Source: Lawsonibacter sp.
Lineage (GTDB): Bacteria; Bacillota; Clostridia; Oscillospirales; Oscillospiraceae
DNA: 64,000 nucleotides
Assembly: GCA_022801435.1 (NCBI GenBank)
Contig: JAAWSG010000002.1
Location: 41,431 to 105,430, forward strand
Direction: 5' to 3'
Below, piece after piece: positions 43,973 to 53,400 of this stretch. Below the pieces are notes generated by a model that saw nothing but the letters and a program-made list of their open reading frames with translations, was not told the origin of the DNA and made no database searches. How positions within the stretch are numbered: the stretch's first letter is position 1; every line of letters starts with the position of its first letter. The translations under genes were made by a program, and so were the position numbers.

Positions 43973-44917
43973 ATGCCCCCAAGGCTCTTAGTCATCAGCG
44001 GCCCCACCGCCTCCGGAAAGACCCGTCTGGCGGTGGAGCTGGCCCTGCGCTGGGGTGGGGAGGTGGTGTCCGCCGACTCCATGCAGGTGTACCAGCACAT
44101 GGACATCGGCACCGCCAAGCCCACCCGGGAGGAGATGCGGGGGGTCCCCCACCATATGCTGGACGTGGCCAGGCCAGAGGAGGACTTCTCAGTGGCCCGG
44201 TATGTGGAGCTGGCCGCCCAATGTGTGGACGGTATCCTGGCCCGGGGGAGGCTGCCCATCCTGGCGGGGGGGACGGGTCTGTATATCGACTCCCTGCTGT
44301 CCGGACGGACCTTTGCCGCCTTCGACCAGCACAGCCCGCTCCGGGGGGAGCTGGAGGAGCGGTACGCCCGGGAGGGGGGAGACGCCCTGCTGGCCGAGCT
44401 GGCGGGGCTGGACCCGGAGACCGCCGCCCGCCTCCACCCCAATGATGGCCGGCGCATTGTCCGGGCCCTGGAGGTATACCGCACCACCGGGAAGACCATC
44501 GCCCAGCACAACGCGGAGACCCGGCGCCTGCCCCCCCGGTACGAGGCGCTGACCCTCACCCTGGCCTTTCGGGAGCGGGCGGATATGTGGGCGCGTATCG
44601 ACCGCCGGGTGGACCAGATGATGGCGGACGGCCTGGTGGAGGAGGTGCGGGCCCTGCTGGACCGGGGGGTCCCGGAGGGCTGTACCGCCATGCAGGCCAT
44701 CGGCTATAAGGAGCTGGCCGCCGCCCTCCGGGAGGGGGGAGACGTGTCCGCCGCCGGGGAGGAGATCAAGCTGCGCTCCCGGCAGTACGCCAAGCGCCAG
44801 CTCACCTGGTTCCGGCGGACCGCCGGAGCGAACTGGATATATTTGGAAAAAAATCCGGATTTTGAAGCGGTGTGCCAGACTTCGACAGCATATATGGAAA
44901 AATATGGTATATCATAG
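43973..44917 (+). CDS. miaA: tRNA dimethylallyltransferase MiaA
   Basis: A 314-residue prenyltransferase that modifies A37 of tRNAs reading UNN codons. Walker A-like GPTASGKTRLAVELA, SADSMQVYQHMDIGTAKPT, HHMLDVARPEEDFSVARY, LAGGTGLYIDSLL and AIGYKEL are classic. Start ATG 43973, eight bases after AAGGAGG; GTG at 43964 is too close. It is followed by hfq, a common pair. Confidence 0.94.
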   Translation: MPPRLLVISGPTASGKTRLAVELALRWGGEVVSADSMQVYQHMDIGTAKPTREEMRGVPHHMLDVARPEEDFSVARYVELAAQCVDGILARGRLPILAGGTGLYIDSLLSGRTFAAFDQHSPLRGELEERYAREGGDALLAELAGLDPETAARLHPNDGRRIVRALEVYRTTGKTIAQHNAETRRLPPRYEALTLTLAFRERADMWARIDRRVDQMMADGLVEEVRALLDRGVPEGCTAMQAIGYKELAAALREGGDVSAAGEEIKLRSRQYAKRQLTWFRRTAGANWIYLEKNPDFEAVCQTSTAYMEKYGIS

Positions 44918-44983
44918 AGGCACTCAGGGCTGAGGGGGCGGGACAAGCCGTCCCCCGGCACTATAGAAAAAGGAGTGCTACAT

Positions 44984-45220
44984 ATGCCAAAGACAAACAA
45001 TCTGCAAGACATTTTCCTCTCTCAGGCCCGGCGGGAGCGCCGGAGCGTCACCATGTTTCTGATGAACGGCTTCCAGATGCGGGGGTTCATCACCGGTTTC
45101 GACTCCTTCGTCGTGGTGCTGACCAGCGACGGAAAGCAGCAGGTCATCTACAAGCACGCCATCTCCACCATTGTTCCGGAGCGGCCCGTTCCCCTGTGCG
45201 GGCCGGAGGGGGAGGAATAG
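44984..45220 (+). CDS. hfq: RNA chaperone Hfq
   Basis: A 78-residue Hfq: [21 protein letters not shown] (Sm1) with the proximal-face Gln and Arg patch, [26 protein letters not shown]-type Sm2 with YKHAIS. The C-terminal tail is short, as in Firmicutes. ATG 44984 after AAAGGAG. Hfq could serve the small RNAs found just upstream of miaA, but no direct evidence is available. Confidence 0.93.
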   Translation: MPKTNNLQDIFLSQARRERRSVTMFLMNGFQMRGFITGFDSFVVVLTSDGKQQVIYKHAISTIVPERPVPLCGPEGEE

Positions 45221-45256
45221 GCGTCCCACTCCGGAACGGAAAGAGAGAACGACTCC

Positions 45257-46525
45257 ATGAAGCAAGGAAAACCTCTGATTACCTTTATGATGCTGGCTCT
45301 GGCGGCGGGGCTGGCGGTCTACTTCGGGGTGTACGCCCTGAACACCATGGAGGACCCCTACAGCACCACCCTGGTCTACCCCTACACGGTGCGGGACAGT
45401 GTGGCGGCGGAGGGTCTGGTGGTTCGGGACGCCCTGGTCCTCCCCGCCCAGCAGGGGATTGTGGAGGTTACCCGGTCGGAGGGGGAGAAGGTGGGCCTGG
45501 GTCAGGAGATCGCCCTGGTCTACCGGGACGCCCAGGCCCAGGCCGACCAGATCCAGCTGGAGCAGCTGCAAATGGAGATCGAGCTCTTGGAGTACGCCAC
45601 CTCCCAGGAGAACAGCGTGGAGTCCGCGGCCCGGCTGGATGAGGACATCCTCCAGTCCATCGTGAGCCTGCGGGCCTCCTACGCCCAGGGGGACGGCACA
45701 CAGCTCCAGGAGCGGGTGATGGAGGTCAAGAGCGCCGTGCTCAAGCGGGGCTACACCTACGGGGAGGGGATGACCGCCGCCGGTATGTCCACCCGCCTGC
45801 GGGAGCTGCATAGCGAGCTGAGCGTGCTCAGCCGGCAGTCCGCCCGGGCCACCACCCGAGTCAACGCCCCTGTGCCGGGGGTGTTCTCCAGCCTGGTGGA
45901 CGGGTATGAGTCCCTGCTCACCCCGGAGAGCGTGATGCAGCTCACCCCCACCTCTCTGCAGTCCCTTATCGACCGGCCCGCCGGAGAGGACAGCGGCTCC
46001 ATGGGGAAGCTGATTACCTCCGACAAGTGGTACTTCGCCGCCAACCTGCCCCAGCCGGCGGCGGAGCGGCTGGAGGAGGGGGAGCAGGCCCGCCTGCAAT
46101 TCTCCGGAAAGCTGGACCGGGAGGTGGAGATGAAGGTGGAGCGGCTCGGCCCCACCGAGGCGGGACGGACGCTGGTGGTGTTCTCCTCCAATCGCTACCT
46201 CACCCTTACCACCCTGCTGCGCCACCAGACCGCCGAGCTGATCTTTGACAGCTGGTCCGGGCTGCGCATCCCCAAAAGCGCCCTGCGGCTGGTGGAGAGC
46301 ACCCAGCAGGACGAGGAGACAGGGGCCTCCACCCAGATCACCCGCCTGGGGGTCTACGCCATGGTGGCGGGGCGGACCGAGTTCCGGGAGGTGTCCATTG
46401 TGGCGGAGGGGGATGACTACTATGTGGTGGACCCGGTGGGGACCGGCCCGAAGGTGCTGCACGCGGGGGACGAGGTGATCTCCCAGGCCACCGGGCTCCA
46501 GGACGGAATGCTGCTGGAGTTCTGA
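45257..46525 (+). CDS. HlyD-family adaptor-like membrane protein
   Basis: A 422-residue protein with an N-terminal membrane helix (FMMLALAAGLAVYFGVYAL), a biotinyl-lipoyl-like segment (GLVVRDALVLPAQQGIVEV, GEKVGLGQEIA), a helical hairpin (IQLEQLQMEIELLEYA) and a second lipoyl half (RATTRVNAPVPGVFSSLVDG) with beta-barrel domains. This resembles HlyD/membrane-fusion proteins. No transporter is adjacent; in Clostridia this gene usually precedes yggS-sepF-divIVA and may act in the envelope at division sites. Function uncertain. Confidence 0.75.
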   Translation: MKQGKPLITFMMLALAAGLAVYFGVYALNTMEDPYSTTLVYPYTVRDSVAAEGLVVRDALVLPAQQGIVEVTRSEGEKVGLGQEIALVYRDAQAQADQIQLEQLQMEIELLEYATSQENSVESAARLDEDILQSIVSLRASYAQGDGTQLQERVMEVKSAVLKRGYTYGEGMTAAGMSTRLRELHSELSVLSRQSARATTRVNAPVPGVFSSLVDGYESLLTPESVMQLTPTSLQSLIDRPAGEDSGSMGKLITSDKWYFAANLPQPAAERLEEGEQARLQFSGKLDREVEMKVERLGPTEAGRTLVVFSSNRYLTLTTLLRHQTAELIFDSWSGLRIPKSALRLVESTQQDEETGASTQITRLGVYAMVAGRTEFREVSIVAEGDDYYVVDPVGTGPKVLHAGDEVISQATGLQDGMLLEF

Positions 46526-46579
46526 CCCCAGACAGCGCCCCAATAAAAATACGACCATCAGACAGAGAGAGGGTTTTTT

Positions 46580-47296
46580 ATGGAACTGACCCAATTGTCC
46601 CAGAACATCGCGGCGGTACAGGAGAGGATCGCGTCCGCCGCCCGCGCCGCGGGGAGGGGGCCGGAGGAGATCACCCTGTGCGCCGCCACCAAGGTGCAGG
46701 AGGATGAGACCATCCGGGCCGCCATCGCCGCGGGCATCCGGGTGTGCGGGGAGAACCGTGTGCAGGAGCTGGCGCAGCACCAGCGGGGGGACGCCTATGC
46801 CGGCGCCCGGGTCCACTTCATCGGCCACCTCCAGACCAACAAGGTCAGACAGGTGGTGGGTCAGGTGGAGCTGATCCAGTCGGTGGACTCCCTCCGGCTG
46901 CTCCAGGCCATCCAGGGCCAGGCGGAAAAGCTGGACCTGGTCCAGGATATCCTGCTGGAGGTCAACATCGCCCGGGAGGAGAGCAAGGGGGGCTGCCTGC
47001 CGGAGCAGCTGGAGGAGCTCCTGGATTTTTCCAGTGGTTTGAGCCATGTCCGGCTGCGGGGGCTGATGGCGATACCGCCGGTCTCCGCCGCTCCGGGAGA
47101 CAATCGAAGATATTTTGCCCAATTACGACAGCTTTTTATTGACATAAGGAGCAAAATGTCGGATAATCAAAAGCATATGAACTGCCTGTCCATGGGCATG
47201 AGTGCCGATTATGAGGACGCTGTCGCGGAAGGGGCCACCCTGGTACGGGTGGGATCGGCGATATTTGGCCCCCGGCCCCCCATGGTGCGCAGGTGA
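46580..47296 (+). CDS. yggS: PLP homeostasis protein YggS/YlmE
   Basis: A 238-residue alanine-racemase-like barrel that binds pyridoxal phosphate through the Lys in AATKVQ (family AVSK). Other marks: CGENRVQEL, HFIGHLQTNK and LSMGMSADYEDAVAEGATLVRVGSAIFG in pieces (CLSMGMSADYE, VRVGSAIFG). ATG 46580 after GAGAGAGGG. As in other Firmicutes it lies directly upstream of sepF. Confidence 0.92.
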   Translation: MELTQLSQNIAAVQERIASAARAAGRGPEEITLCAATKVQEDETIRAAIAAGIRVCGENRVQELAQHQRGDAYAGARVHFIGHLQTNKVRQVVGQVELIQSVDSLRLLQAIQGQAEKLDLVQDILLEVNIAREESKGGCLPEQLEELLDFSSGLSHVRLRGLMAIPPVSAAPGDNRRYFAQLRQLFIDIRSKMSDNQKHMNCLSMGMSADYEDAVAEGATLVRVGSAIFGPRPPMVRR

Positions 47297-47420
47297 GTGC
47301 TCCCCACAGGTCAAGCGAGGTCCTTGCGGGGTCAGCGGCACATAGGAAGCGCGGTTTCCCATGCCCCTGCCGGGACGGGCGGGCGGAGAGCGGAGACGGC
47401 AGAAAGAAATGAGGAGCTTT

Positions 47421-47930
47421 ATGGGAATCTTTGACGAATTTAAACGACTGGCCCACCCCTATGAGGATGAGATCGAGGACGACTATGACGATTTCGACGT
47501 CTCTCCCCGCCCCATCCGGGAGAGAGAGCGGGACCGGGACCGGGATCGGGACAGGGACCGCGCCCCCAGGGGGGAGAGCAGCTACAGCTCCCCGCCCTCC
47601 GCGGTCTATGACGATGAGCGGAGGAGCAACAAGGTGGTCAATATCCGGGCGGCCACCCAGCTCCAGGTGGTGCTGGTCAAGCCGGAGCGGTTTGAGGACG
47701 CCTCCTCCATCGCCGACCACCTGCGGGAGAAGCGCACCGTGGTGCTGAATCTGGAGTCCACCAACAAGGAGATTGCCCGCCGCCTGCTGGATTTTTTGGC
47801 GGGTGTGTCCTATGCTCAGGAGGGAAAGATCAAAAAGGTAGCCGTCTCCACCTATATCATTACCCCCTATAATGTGGATATTCTGGGGGACCTGATCGAC
47901 GAGTTGGAAAATAACGGGCTGTACTTCTAA
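47421..47930 (+). CDS. sepF: Cell division protein SepF
   Basis: A 169-residue FtsZ-bundling membrane anchor. N-terminal amphipathic helix MGIFDEFKRLA, an acidic linker with a run of Arg-Asp pairs (RDRDRDRDR, about residues 34-48), then the SepF core VVNIRAATQLQVVLVKPE and VVLNLESTNKEIARRLLDFL. Start ATG 47421 after TGAGGAG; the upstream open frame is noncoding. The Arg-Asp repeat is encoded by near-identical hexamers and may vary in length between strains. Confidence 0.93.
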   Translation: MGIFDEFKRLAHPYEDEIEDDYDDFDVSPRPIRERERDRDRDRDRDRAPRGESSYSSPPSAVYDDERRSNKVVNIRAATQLQVVLVKPERFEDASSIADHLREKRTVVLNLESTNKEIARRLLDFLAGVSYAQEGKIKKVAVSTYIITPYNVDILGDLIDELENNGLYF

Positions 47931-48007
47931 GCGGCCCGCCGGATTTTGAGCCAGAGCGCGGCGCGGGAAAGACGGGAGCCTGCACCGGTATAGATGGAGG
48001 GAAAACT

Positions 48008-48748
48008 ATGCTCACACCCCAGGAAGTATCCGAACGCGCCTTCTCCAAGGCGTCCTTCGGTGGGTATAATATGTCCCAGGTGGATGAATTTTTGGATATC
48101 CTGACCGGGGACTATACCGCCCTGTACAACGAGAACGCGGTGCTGAAAAGCAAGATGAAGGTGCTGGTGGAGAAGGTGGAGGAATACCGCTCCACAGAGG
48201 AGGCCATGCGCAAGGCGCTGATGACCGCCCAGCGGATGGCGGACGAGCTGATCCGGGAGGCGGAGGAGAAAAAGGCGGACATCCTGCGCCGGGCGGAGAG
48301 CGATGTGCGGACCCGGATGGATGCCCTGTCCAGTGAGGTCCGGGCGGAGGAGTACCGGCTGGAGCAGGCGAAGCAGGCCACCTGCGGCTTTGTGGAGAAG
48401 GTGCGCGCGCTGATGGCCGGACAGGAGGATTATCTGAGCAAGCTTCAGCAGCTGGTCCCCGCCGCGCCCCCGCCGCCGGACCAGGTGGAGCAGACGGTCA
48501 GTGAGATTGACGACAACGTGCAGCGCCTCCTGGCCCAGGCGATGAAGGAGGCGGCCGAGGAAACCCTCCGTGCCCGGCAGGAGGAAGAGGAAGAGGAGGA
48601 GCCGGATGATTTGAGTGATACCGCTGAGTTCCAGCTGACGGGTGAAGAGGAAGAAGAATTTCCAGAGGAGGAGCCGGAGGATCCCCCCCAGGGCCGGAAG
48701 ATCGACTTCGGAGCGCTGCAATTCGGACGGGACTACGAGATCAAATAA
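48008..48748 (+). CDS. divIVA: DivIVA-family protein
   Basis: A 246-residue coiled-coil polar organiser. N-terminal lipid-binding part LTPQEVSERAFSKASFGGYN and VDEFLDILTGDY, then long coiled coil (EEAMRKALMTAQRMADELI), and an acidic C-terminal tail with runs of Glu. It follows sepF as in most Gram-positives. ATG 48008 after GGAGGGAAA. A strong terminator ends the miaA-divIVA stretch. Confidence 0.92.
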   Translation: MLTPQEVSERAFSKASFGGYNMSQVDEFLDILTGDYTALYNENAVLKSKMKVLVEKVEEYRSTEEAMRKALMTAQRMADELIREAEEKKADILRRAESDVRTRMDALSSEVRAEEYRLEQAKQATCGFVEKVRALMAGQEDYLSKLQQLVPAAPPPPDQVEQTVSEIDDNVQRLLAQAMKEAAEETLRARQEEEEEEEPDDLSDTAEFQLTGEEEEEFPEEEPEDPPQGRKIDFGALQFGRDYEIK

Positions 48749-48750
48749 CA

Positions 48751-48790
48751 AAACTCCGGCGGACAGCAGCACTGTCCACCGGAGTTTTTT
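48751..48790 (+). terminator. Terminator after divIVA
   Basis: ACTCCGGCGGACAG pairs with CTGTCCACCGGAGT and is followed by TTTTT. Confidence 0.9.
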
Positions 48791-48893
48791 GCTGTGAGAT
48801 GATCCGATTTGTCCCTGGGGGCTTCAAGGCGGCGTCAGCGGGGGCGGAGAAAATATGTATCCCTGCGGACCGCACAAAACTCTGCCGGAGTGG

Positions 48894-48922
48894 TTGCGTC
48901 CATGGAAAATATCCGGTATAAT
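48894..48922 (+). promoter_or_regulatory. Promoter of the ymdB-like operon
   Basis: TTGCGT (48894-48899), 17 bases, TATAAT (48917-48922). Confidence 0.8.
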
Positions 48923-48959
48923 AAGCAGGAGGCAAAACGCAGACAAGGAGGGCATTGTG

Positions 48960-49736
48960 ATGCTGCTGAACATTCTTGCGGTAGGGGATGTCGTGGGGGA
49001 GGGCGGGCAGGACATTCTGCACCGGCGGCTCCCGAAGCTCCGGGAGGAGACCGGTGCCCATTTTGCCGTGGTCAACGGGGAGAACGCCTCCGGGGTTGGG
49101 ATCACGCCCGCCCAGGCCCGGCGCATACTGGACTCCGGAGCGGATGTCATCACCCTGGGCAACCACACCTGGAACCGCATCCAGATTGGAGATTTTCTGG
49201 ACAAGGAGACCCGCATCCTCCGCCCTGCCAACTACGCGGGGCGGGTCCCGGGCCGGGGAATGGGGGTCTATGCCTGCCAGGGGGTGAGGCTGGCCGTGCT
49301 GAACCTGATGGGCCGGGTGGAGCTGAATCCCAACCTGGACAGCCCCTTCAAAACCGCCAGCCGCCTGCTGGGACAGGGGGGATATGACCTGGCCCTGGTG
49401 GACTTCCACGCCGAGGCCACCAGCGAGAAGGGGGGCATGGCCTGGTATCTGGACGGCCGGGCGGCGGCGGTCTGGGGGACCCATACCCACGTGCCCACGG
49501 CGGACTGCCAGATCCTGCCCCAGGGGACGGGCTTTGTCAGCGACCTGGGGATGACCGGACCCCGGCTGTCCGTGCTGGGCATCAAGCCGGAGAACTCCAT
49601 CAACCTCTTTCTGGGGGGACTGCCCCGGCGGTACGCGGAGGCGGAGGGTCCCTGCAAGCTCAACGCCTGTCTGTTCACCCTGGACACCGAGAAAAAGAGC
49701 TGTACCGCGGTCCGACGGGCAGATATCGAGGAGTGA
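48960..49736 (+). CDS. YmdB-family metallophosphoesterase
   Basis: A 258-residue phosphodiesterase like Bacillus YmdB, which hydrolyses 2',3'- or 3',5'-cyclic nucleotides and affects biofilm and sporulation. Motifs are LAVGDVVGEGG, VVNGENASGVGIT, TLGNHTWN, VDFHAEATSEK and GTHTHVPTAD, the usual metal ligands. The start is ATG 48960 (GTG at 48957 is also possible) after AGGAGGG. It is followed four bases later by yhaO. Confidence 0.9.
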   Translation: MLLNILAVGDVVGEGGQDILHRRLPKLREETGAHFAVVNGENASGVGITPAQARRILDSGADVITLGNHTWNRIQIGDFLDKETRILRPANYAGRVPGRGMGVYACQGVRLAVLNLMGRVELNPNLDSPFKTASRLLGQGGYDLALVDFHAEATSEKGGMAWYLDGRAAAVWGTHTHVPTADCQILPQGTGFVSDLGMTGPRLSVLGIKPENSINLFLGGLPRRYAEAEGPCKLNACLFTLDTEKKSCTAVRRADIEE

Positions 49737-49740
49737 TACC

Positions 49741-50832
49741 ATGCTGAAAATCATTCATGGAGCGGACTTTCACCTGGACAGCCCCTTTGCCGGCCTGGCC
49801 CCGGAGCGGGCCGCCCAGCGGAGAGAGGAGCAGCGGGCGCTGCTGGACCGGTTGTCCGCCCTGGCCCGGGAGCGTCAGGCGGACCTGGTGCTGCTGGCCG
49901 GGGACCTGCTGGACTCCCGCCGGCTGTTCCGGGAGACCGTCCAGGCCCTGTCCCGGAGCTTGGGGGAGATCCCCTGTCCGGTGTTTATCGCCCCAGGCAA
50001 CCACGATTTTTACTCCCCGGGCTCGCCCTGGACCGGGACGGAGTGGCCCGCCAATGTACACATTTTCACCTCCGGGCCGGAGCGGGTGGACCTGCCCAAG
50101 CTGGGCTGCACCCTCTACGGCTGGGCCTTTACTGACAGCCACCGGGAGAGCGGACCCCTGGCCGGCTTCCGGGCGGAGGAGGAGCCGGAGCGCCTCAAGC
50201 TGGCCGTCCTCCACGGCGAGGTGGAGGGGGGCGGCCACTACGGCCCCATCCGGCGGGAGGAGATTGCCGCCAGCGGCCTGGACTATCTGGCCCTGGGGCA
50301 TATCCACCGGGGCAGCGGCCTCCAGCGGGAGGGGGACACCTTCTGGGCCTACCCCGGCTGTCCCGAGGGGCGGGGGTTCGACGAGCTGGGGGACAAGGGG
50401 GTGCTTTATGTGGAGGCGGAGCCCGGCCATGTCACGGTCCAGCCGGTCCCCCTGTGCCGACGGCGGTATCATGTCATTCCGGTGGAGCTGGGCGGGGAAG
50501 CGGAGCCCCTGGAGGCCGCCCGGTCTGCCCTGCCCTCCAGCGCCGGGGAGGACGTGGTGCGGCTGGTGTTCCAGGGGGAGGCTCCCGCCCCCGACCTGGC
50601 CCGGCTGGAGAGGGAGCTGTCCCACCTGTGCTACGGGCTGAGCCTGGTGGACCAGACCCGCCTGCCCCGGGAGCTGTGGACGCGGCGGGGGGAGGACAGT
50701 CTGACGGGGCTGTTTTTGCAGGCCATGTGGGAGCGGTGCCAGGCGGAGCCGGACAGCCAGCTGTGCCAGCTGGCGGCGCGGTACGGCCTGGCCGCTCTGG
50801 AGAACGGGGAGGAGGTCCGGTGTGAAGATTAA
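49741..50832 (+). CDS. yhaO: DNA repair exonuclease subunit, SbcD/YhaO-like
   Basis: A 363-residue Mre11-like nuclease: IHGADFHLDSPF, LLAGDLLDSRRLF, IAPGNHDFYSPG, LAVLHGEVEG and LALGHIHRGSG are the five phosphoesterase motifs with Asp, His and Asn metal ligands. Paired with the ATPase encoded downstream, with which it overlaps by 11 bases. The complex trims DNA ends or hairpins. Confidence 0.88.
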   Translation: MLKIIHGADFHLDSPFAGLAPERAAQRREEQRALLDRLSALARERQADLVLLAGDLLDSRRLFRETVQALSRSLGEIPCPVFIAPGNHDFYSPGSPWTGTEWPANVHIFTSGPERVDLPKLGCTLYGWAFTDSHRESGPLAGFRAEEEPERLKLAVLHGEVEGGGHYGPIRREEIAASGLDYLALGHIHRGSGLQREGDTFWAYPGCPEGRGFDELGDKGVLYVEAEPGHVTVQPVPLCRRRYHVIPVELGGEAEPLEAARSALPSSAGEDVVRLVFQGEAPAPDLARLERELSHLCYGLSLVDQTRLPRELWTRRGEDSLTGLFLQAMWERCQAEPDSQLCQLAARYGLAALENGEEVRCED

Positions 50833-53071
50833 ATCCATGACCGCGGTTTTTGGGGGGCTGGAGGGGGAACGGCTGGAGCCGGGACCGGGTCTGACCCTCA
50901 TCACCGCCCCCAACGAGCGGGGAAAATCCACCTGGGCCGCCTTCTGGAGGTCCATGCTCTACGGCATCGATACCCGGAGCCGGGACAGAAGGACCCGGCT
51001 TGCGGATAAGCGCCGGTTCCAGCCCTGGTCGGGACGCCCCATGGAGGGGGAGCTGGAGCTGGAGTGGCAGGGCCGGGACATCACCCTCCGCCGGGGCCCC
51101 CGGGGGAACGTGCCCTTTGGGTCGTTCTCGGCGGTGTACACCGGGACCCGGGAGCCGGTCCCGGAGCTCACCCCCACCGCCTGCGGGGAGCTGCTCACCG
51201 GGGTGGGAGCGGAGGTGTTTACCCGGTCCGCCTTTCTGGGGGCGGGGGACCTGGCGGTGACTGCCGCGCCCGAGCTGGAGCGCCGCATCGCCGCCCTGGT
51301 CTCCTCCGGGGAGGAGGATGTGTCCTTCTCCCAGGCCCAGGAGCGGCTGAAGGAGTGGCGCAACCGCCGGCGGGTCAACCGCAGCGTGGGGGAGATCCCC
51401 CGGCTGGAGGGGGAGCTGGCCCAGGCGGAGGCCCGGCTGAACCAGATGGACGAGGTCACCCGGCAGCTGGCCAGGCTGGCGGAGGAGCGGGCCGAGCTGG
51501 AGTGCCGCCAGGAGTTTTTGCTCCAGCGCCAGCAGGCCCACCGCCGGTACGCCGCGTGGGAGCTGTCCAGCCGGTACGCCCAGGCCCGGGAGGAGTATGA
51601 GGAGGCCCGGGACCAGCTGGCCGCCCTGGAGGGGGAGCAGGCCCGCTTCGGCGTGCTCCCCGACCGGGAGGCGCTGAAGGAGGCCCAGGGGGAGCTGCAA
51701 TACCTCAAGGTGCTGGGGGAGGAGATCAGACAGGGGGAGGAGGCCCTGAAGCAGGCGGAGGAGCGCTCCGTCCAGGCCCAGGCCGCCGCCCAGGACGACC
51801 TGTTTTCCCAGCTGTCCGGGGAGGAGGCGGTGGCCAGGATCGGGGAGGAGTGTGAGACCTTCCGGCAGGAGCTCCAGCGGGCGGAGCGGCTGAAAAAGCG
51901 GTTTCTGCCCCTTCAGCTGGCGGGGCTTGCGGCCCTGGCGGCGCTGGCCGGGTTTGCGTTTGGCCTGGAGCGGAACATCCCGCTGCTGCTGGCGGCGGGA
52001 GCCGGAATTTATTTGGTATGCGCGGCGGCCTCTCTGCTGTCCCTCTCCCAGGGGAAAAGAGCGCGGGAGCAGGCGAAGGAGCTCCTGGTCCGGTACGGCG
52101 TGGACACACCAGAGGAGCTCGCCGCCCTGGCTCAGGACTACCAGGAGCGCTGCCGGCAGGCGGAGCGGACGGAACACGAGGTCCAGGTCATCCGGGACGC
52201 CGTCGCTCAGCGGAGGGACAGGCAGGAGGCGACCCGGACGGGACTGCTGGACTTTGTTCACCGGTTCGCCCCGGAGGTGCGGGATATGTTTGGCTGCTCC
52301 GCCGCCCTGTCCCGGAGCTTGGGCCTGGAGCATGAGCTGACCGTGGCCCGGGAGCGGGCGGAGGGCCGGAAGCAGCGTCTGGAGGACCTGACCGCCCAGG
52401 GCGCGGGGGAGGGAGAGCTTCCTCTGGAAAAGCCCGGCCCGCCCGAGGGGAGCCTGGAGGAGACCAACCGGGCCCTGGCGCTGGTCCGCCGGGAGCTGGA
52501 GCGGGTGAACACCCAGCACAGCCAGGGGATGGGCCTTCAGCAGGCCATCGGGGACCCCGCCGCTCTGGCCGCCCGGTGCGAGGAGCTGGAGCGCCGCCTG
52601 GCCCGCTGCCAGCTGGAGCACGCAGCGCTGGAGCTGGCCTCCGAGGTGCTGACCCAGGCCAATGTCCGGCTGGGGGAGCGGTTTTCCCCAAAGCTGAACC
52701 AGATCACCAGCCATTACATGTCCCGGCTTACCGGAGGCAGGTACATCGGAGTCAGCCTGTCCAGAGAGCTGGAGGGGGAGGTGCAGTCCAGCAGCGACGC
52801 CCTCTCCCGCAGCGCCCGCTACCTGTCCAGAGGGGCGGCGGACCAGCTGTACTTTGCCCTGCGCCTGTCGGTGTGCCAGCTGTGCCTGCCCCAGAAGCCC
52901 CCCGTCTTTTTGGACGACGCCCTGGCCTCCTTTGACGATGAGCGGCTGGCCCGGGCCCTGGAGCTGCTTTTGGAGCTGGCCCGGGAGCAGCAGATCCTCC
53001 TCTTCACCTGCCAGGGGCGGGAGTCCCGGCTGCTGAAGGGAGTCCCCGGGGTGACTCAGATTACCCTGTGA
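50822..53071 (+). CDS. yhaN: SbcC/YhaN-like AAA ATPase
   Basis: A 749-residue SMC/Rad50-like ATPase. Walker A APNERGKSTW is at the N-terminus, two long coiled coils follow, and the C-terminus has a signature YLSRGAADQLYFALRL and Walker B PVFLDDALASFDD. Between the coils (about residues 365-405) lies a hydrophobic hairpin (LAGLAALAALAGFAFGL, PLLLAAGAGIYLVCAAA) in place of a zinc hook, the YhaN pattern, which may tether the complex to the membrane. GTG start at 50822. Confidence 0.88.
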   Translation: MKIKSMTAVFGGLEGERLEPGPGLTLITAPNERGKSTWAAFWRSMLYGIDTRSRDRRTRLADKRRFQPWSGRPMEGELELEWQGRDITLRRGPRGNVPFGSFSAVYTGTREPVPELTPTACGELLTGVGAEVFTRSAFLGAGDLAVTAAPELERRIAALVSSGEEDVSFSQAQERLKEWRNRRRVNRSVGEIPRLEGELAQAEARLNQMDEVTRQLARLAEERAELECRQEFLLQRQQAHRRYAAWELSSRYAQAREEYEEARDQLAALEGEQARFGVLPDREALKEAQGELQYLKVLGEEIRQGEEALKQAEERSVQAQAAAQDDLFSQLSGEEAVARIGEECETFRQELQRAERLKKRFLPLQLAGLAALAALAGFAFGLERNIPLLLAAGAGIYLVCAAASLLSLSQGKRAREQAKELLVRYGVDTPEELAALAQDYQERCRQAERTEHEVQVIRDAVAQRRDRQEATRTGLLDFVHRFAPEVRDMFGCSAALSRSLGLEHELTVARERAEGRKQRLEDLTAQGAGEGELPLEKPGPPEGSLEETNRALALVRRELERVNTQHSQGMGLQQAIGDPAALAARCEELERRLARCQLEHAALELASEVLTQANVRLGERFSPKLNQITSHYMSRLTGGRYIGVSLSRELEGEVQSSSDALSRSARYLSRGAADQLYFALRLSVCQLCLPQKPPVFLDDALASFDDERLARALELLLELAREQQILLFTCQGRESRLLKGVPGVTQITL

Positions 53072-53104
53072 AGGGGAGAAAGCCCGCGCCCATGTCTGGA
53101 GCGG

Positions 53105-53137
53105 AAAAAAGAGCCGGGGATGTTACTCCCCGGCTCT
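53105..53137 (-). terminator. Minus-oriented terminator without an obvious gene
   Basis: GAGCCGGGGA (53111-53120) pairs with TCCCCGGCTC (53127-53136); on the minus strand it is followed by TTTTTT. No minus-strand gene with a ribosome site lies to its right, so it ends an unknown transcript or doubles as a hairpin for yhaN mRNA. Confidence 0.6.
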
Positions 53138-53181
53138 GTGCGCTGGCTTGTATGACGCTCCTGTTAGCCGTGCCTGTCCTA

Positions 53182-53210
53182 TTTACACATTGGGCCATGT
53201 GTGGTATGAT
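53182..53210 (+). promoter_or_regulatory. Promoter of the 43-residue gene
   Basis: TTTACA (53182-53187), 17 bases, TATGAT (53205-53210). Confidence 0.75.
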
Positions 53211-53265
53211 GTAATCACAGCAAGGGACAAGCCCCTTGTGAGTCACCAGGTAGGAGGTAGAAAGG

Positions 53266-53397
53266 ATGGACGAAAGCATGACAGTGAAGGAAGTGGCTCG
53301 TCTGATTGATTGGCTTAGAGCTCATGGGTACAGCGCAGAGGATGCTATAGATTGCATTAAGTACATCGCAGTCACCCAGGAAACCATCAACAAATAA
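53266..53397 (+). CDS. Small protein, 43 aa
   Basis: ATG 53266 has TAGGAGGT seven bases upstream and its own promoter. The 43-residue product starts MDESMTVKEVARLIDWLRA and continues with a helical HGYSAEDAIDCIKYIAVT. The first half resembles a helix-turn-helix or a short partner protein. An inverted repeat GTAGGTCCC/GGGACCTAC follows (53401-53436). Function unknown; it is probably cargo of a decayed mobile element because the two next small genes are broken. Confidence 0.65.
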   Translation: MDESMTVKEVARLIDWLRAHGYSAEDAIDCIKYIAVTQETINK

Positions 53398-53400
53398 AAA

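Noticed and set aside
53061-53279. A 72-codon minus frame ending near the minus-oriented terminator
   Set aside because: No ribosome site and no recognisable protein pattern; it crosses the 3' end of yhaN.
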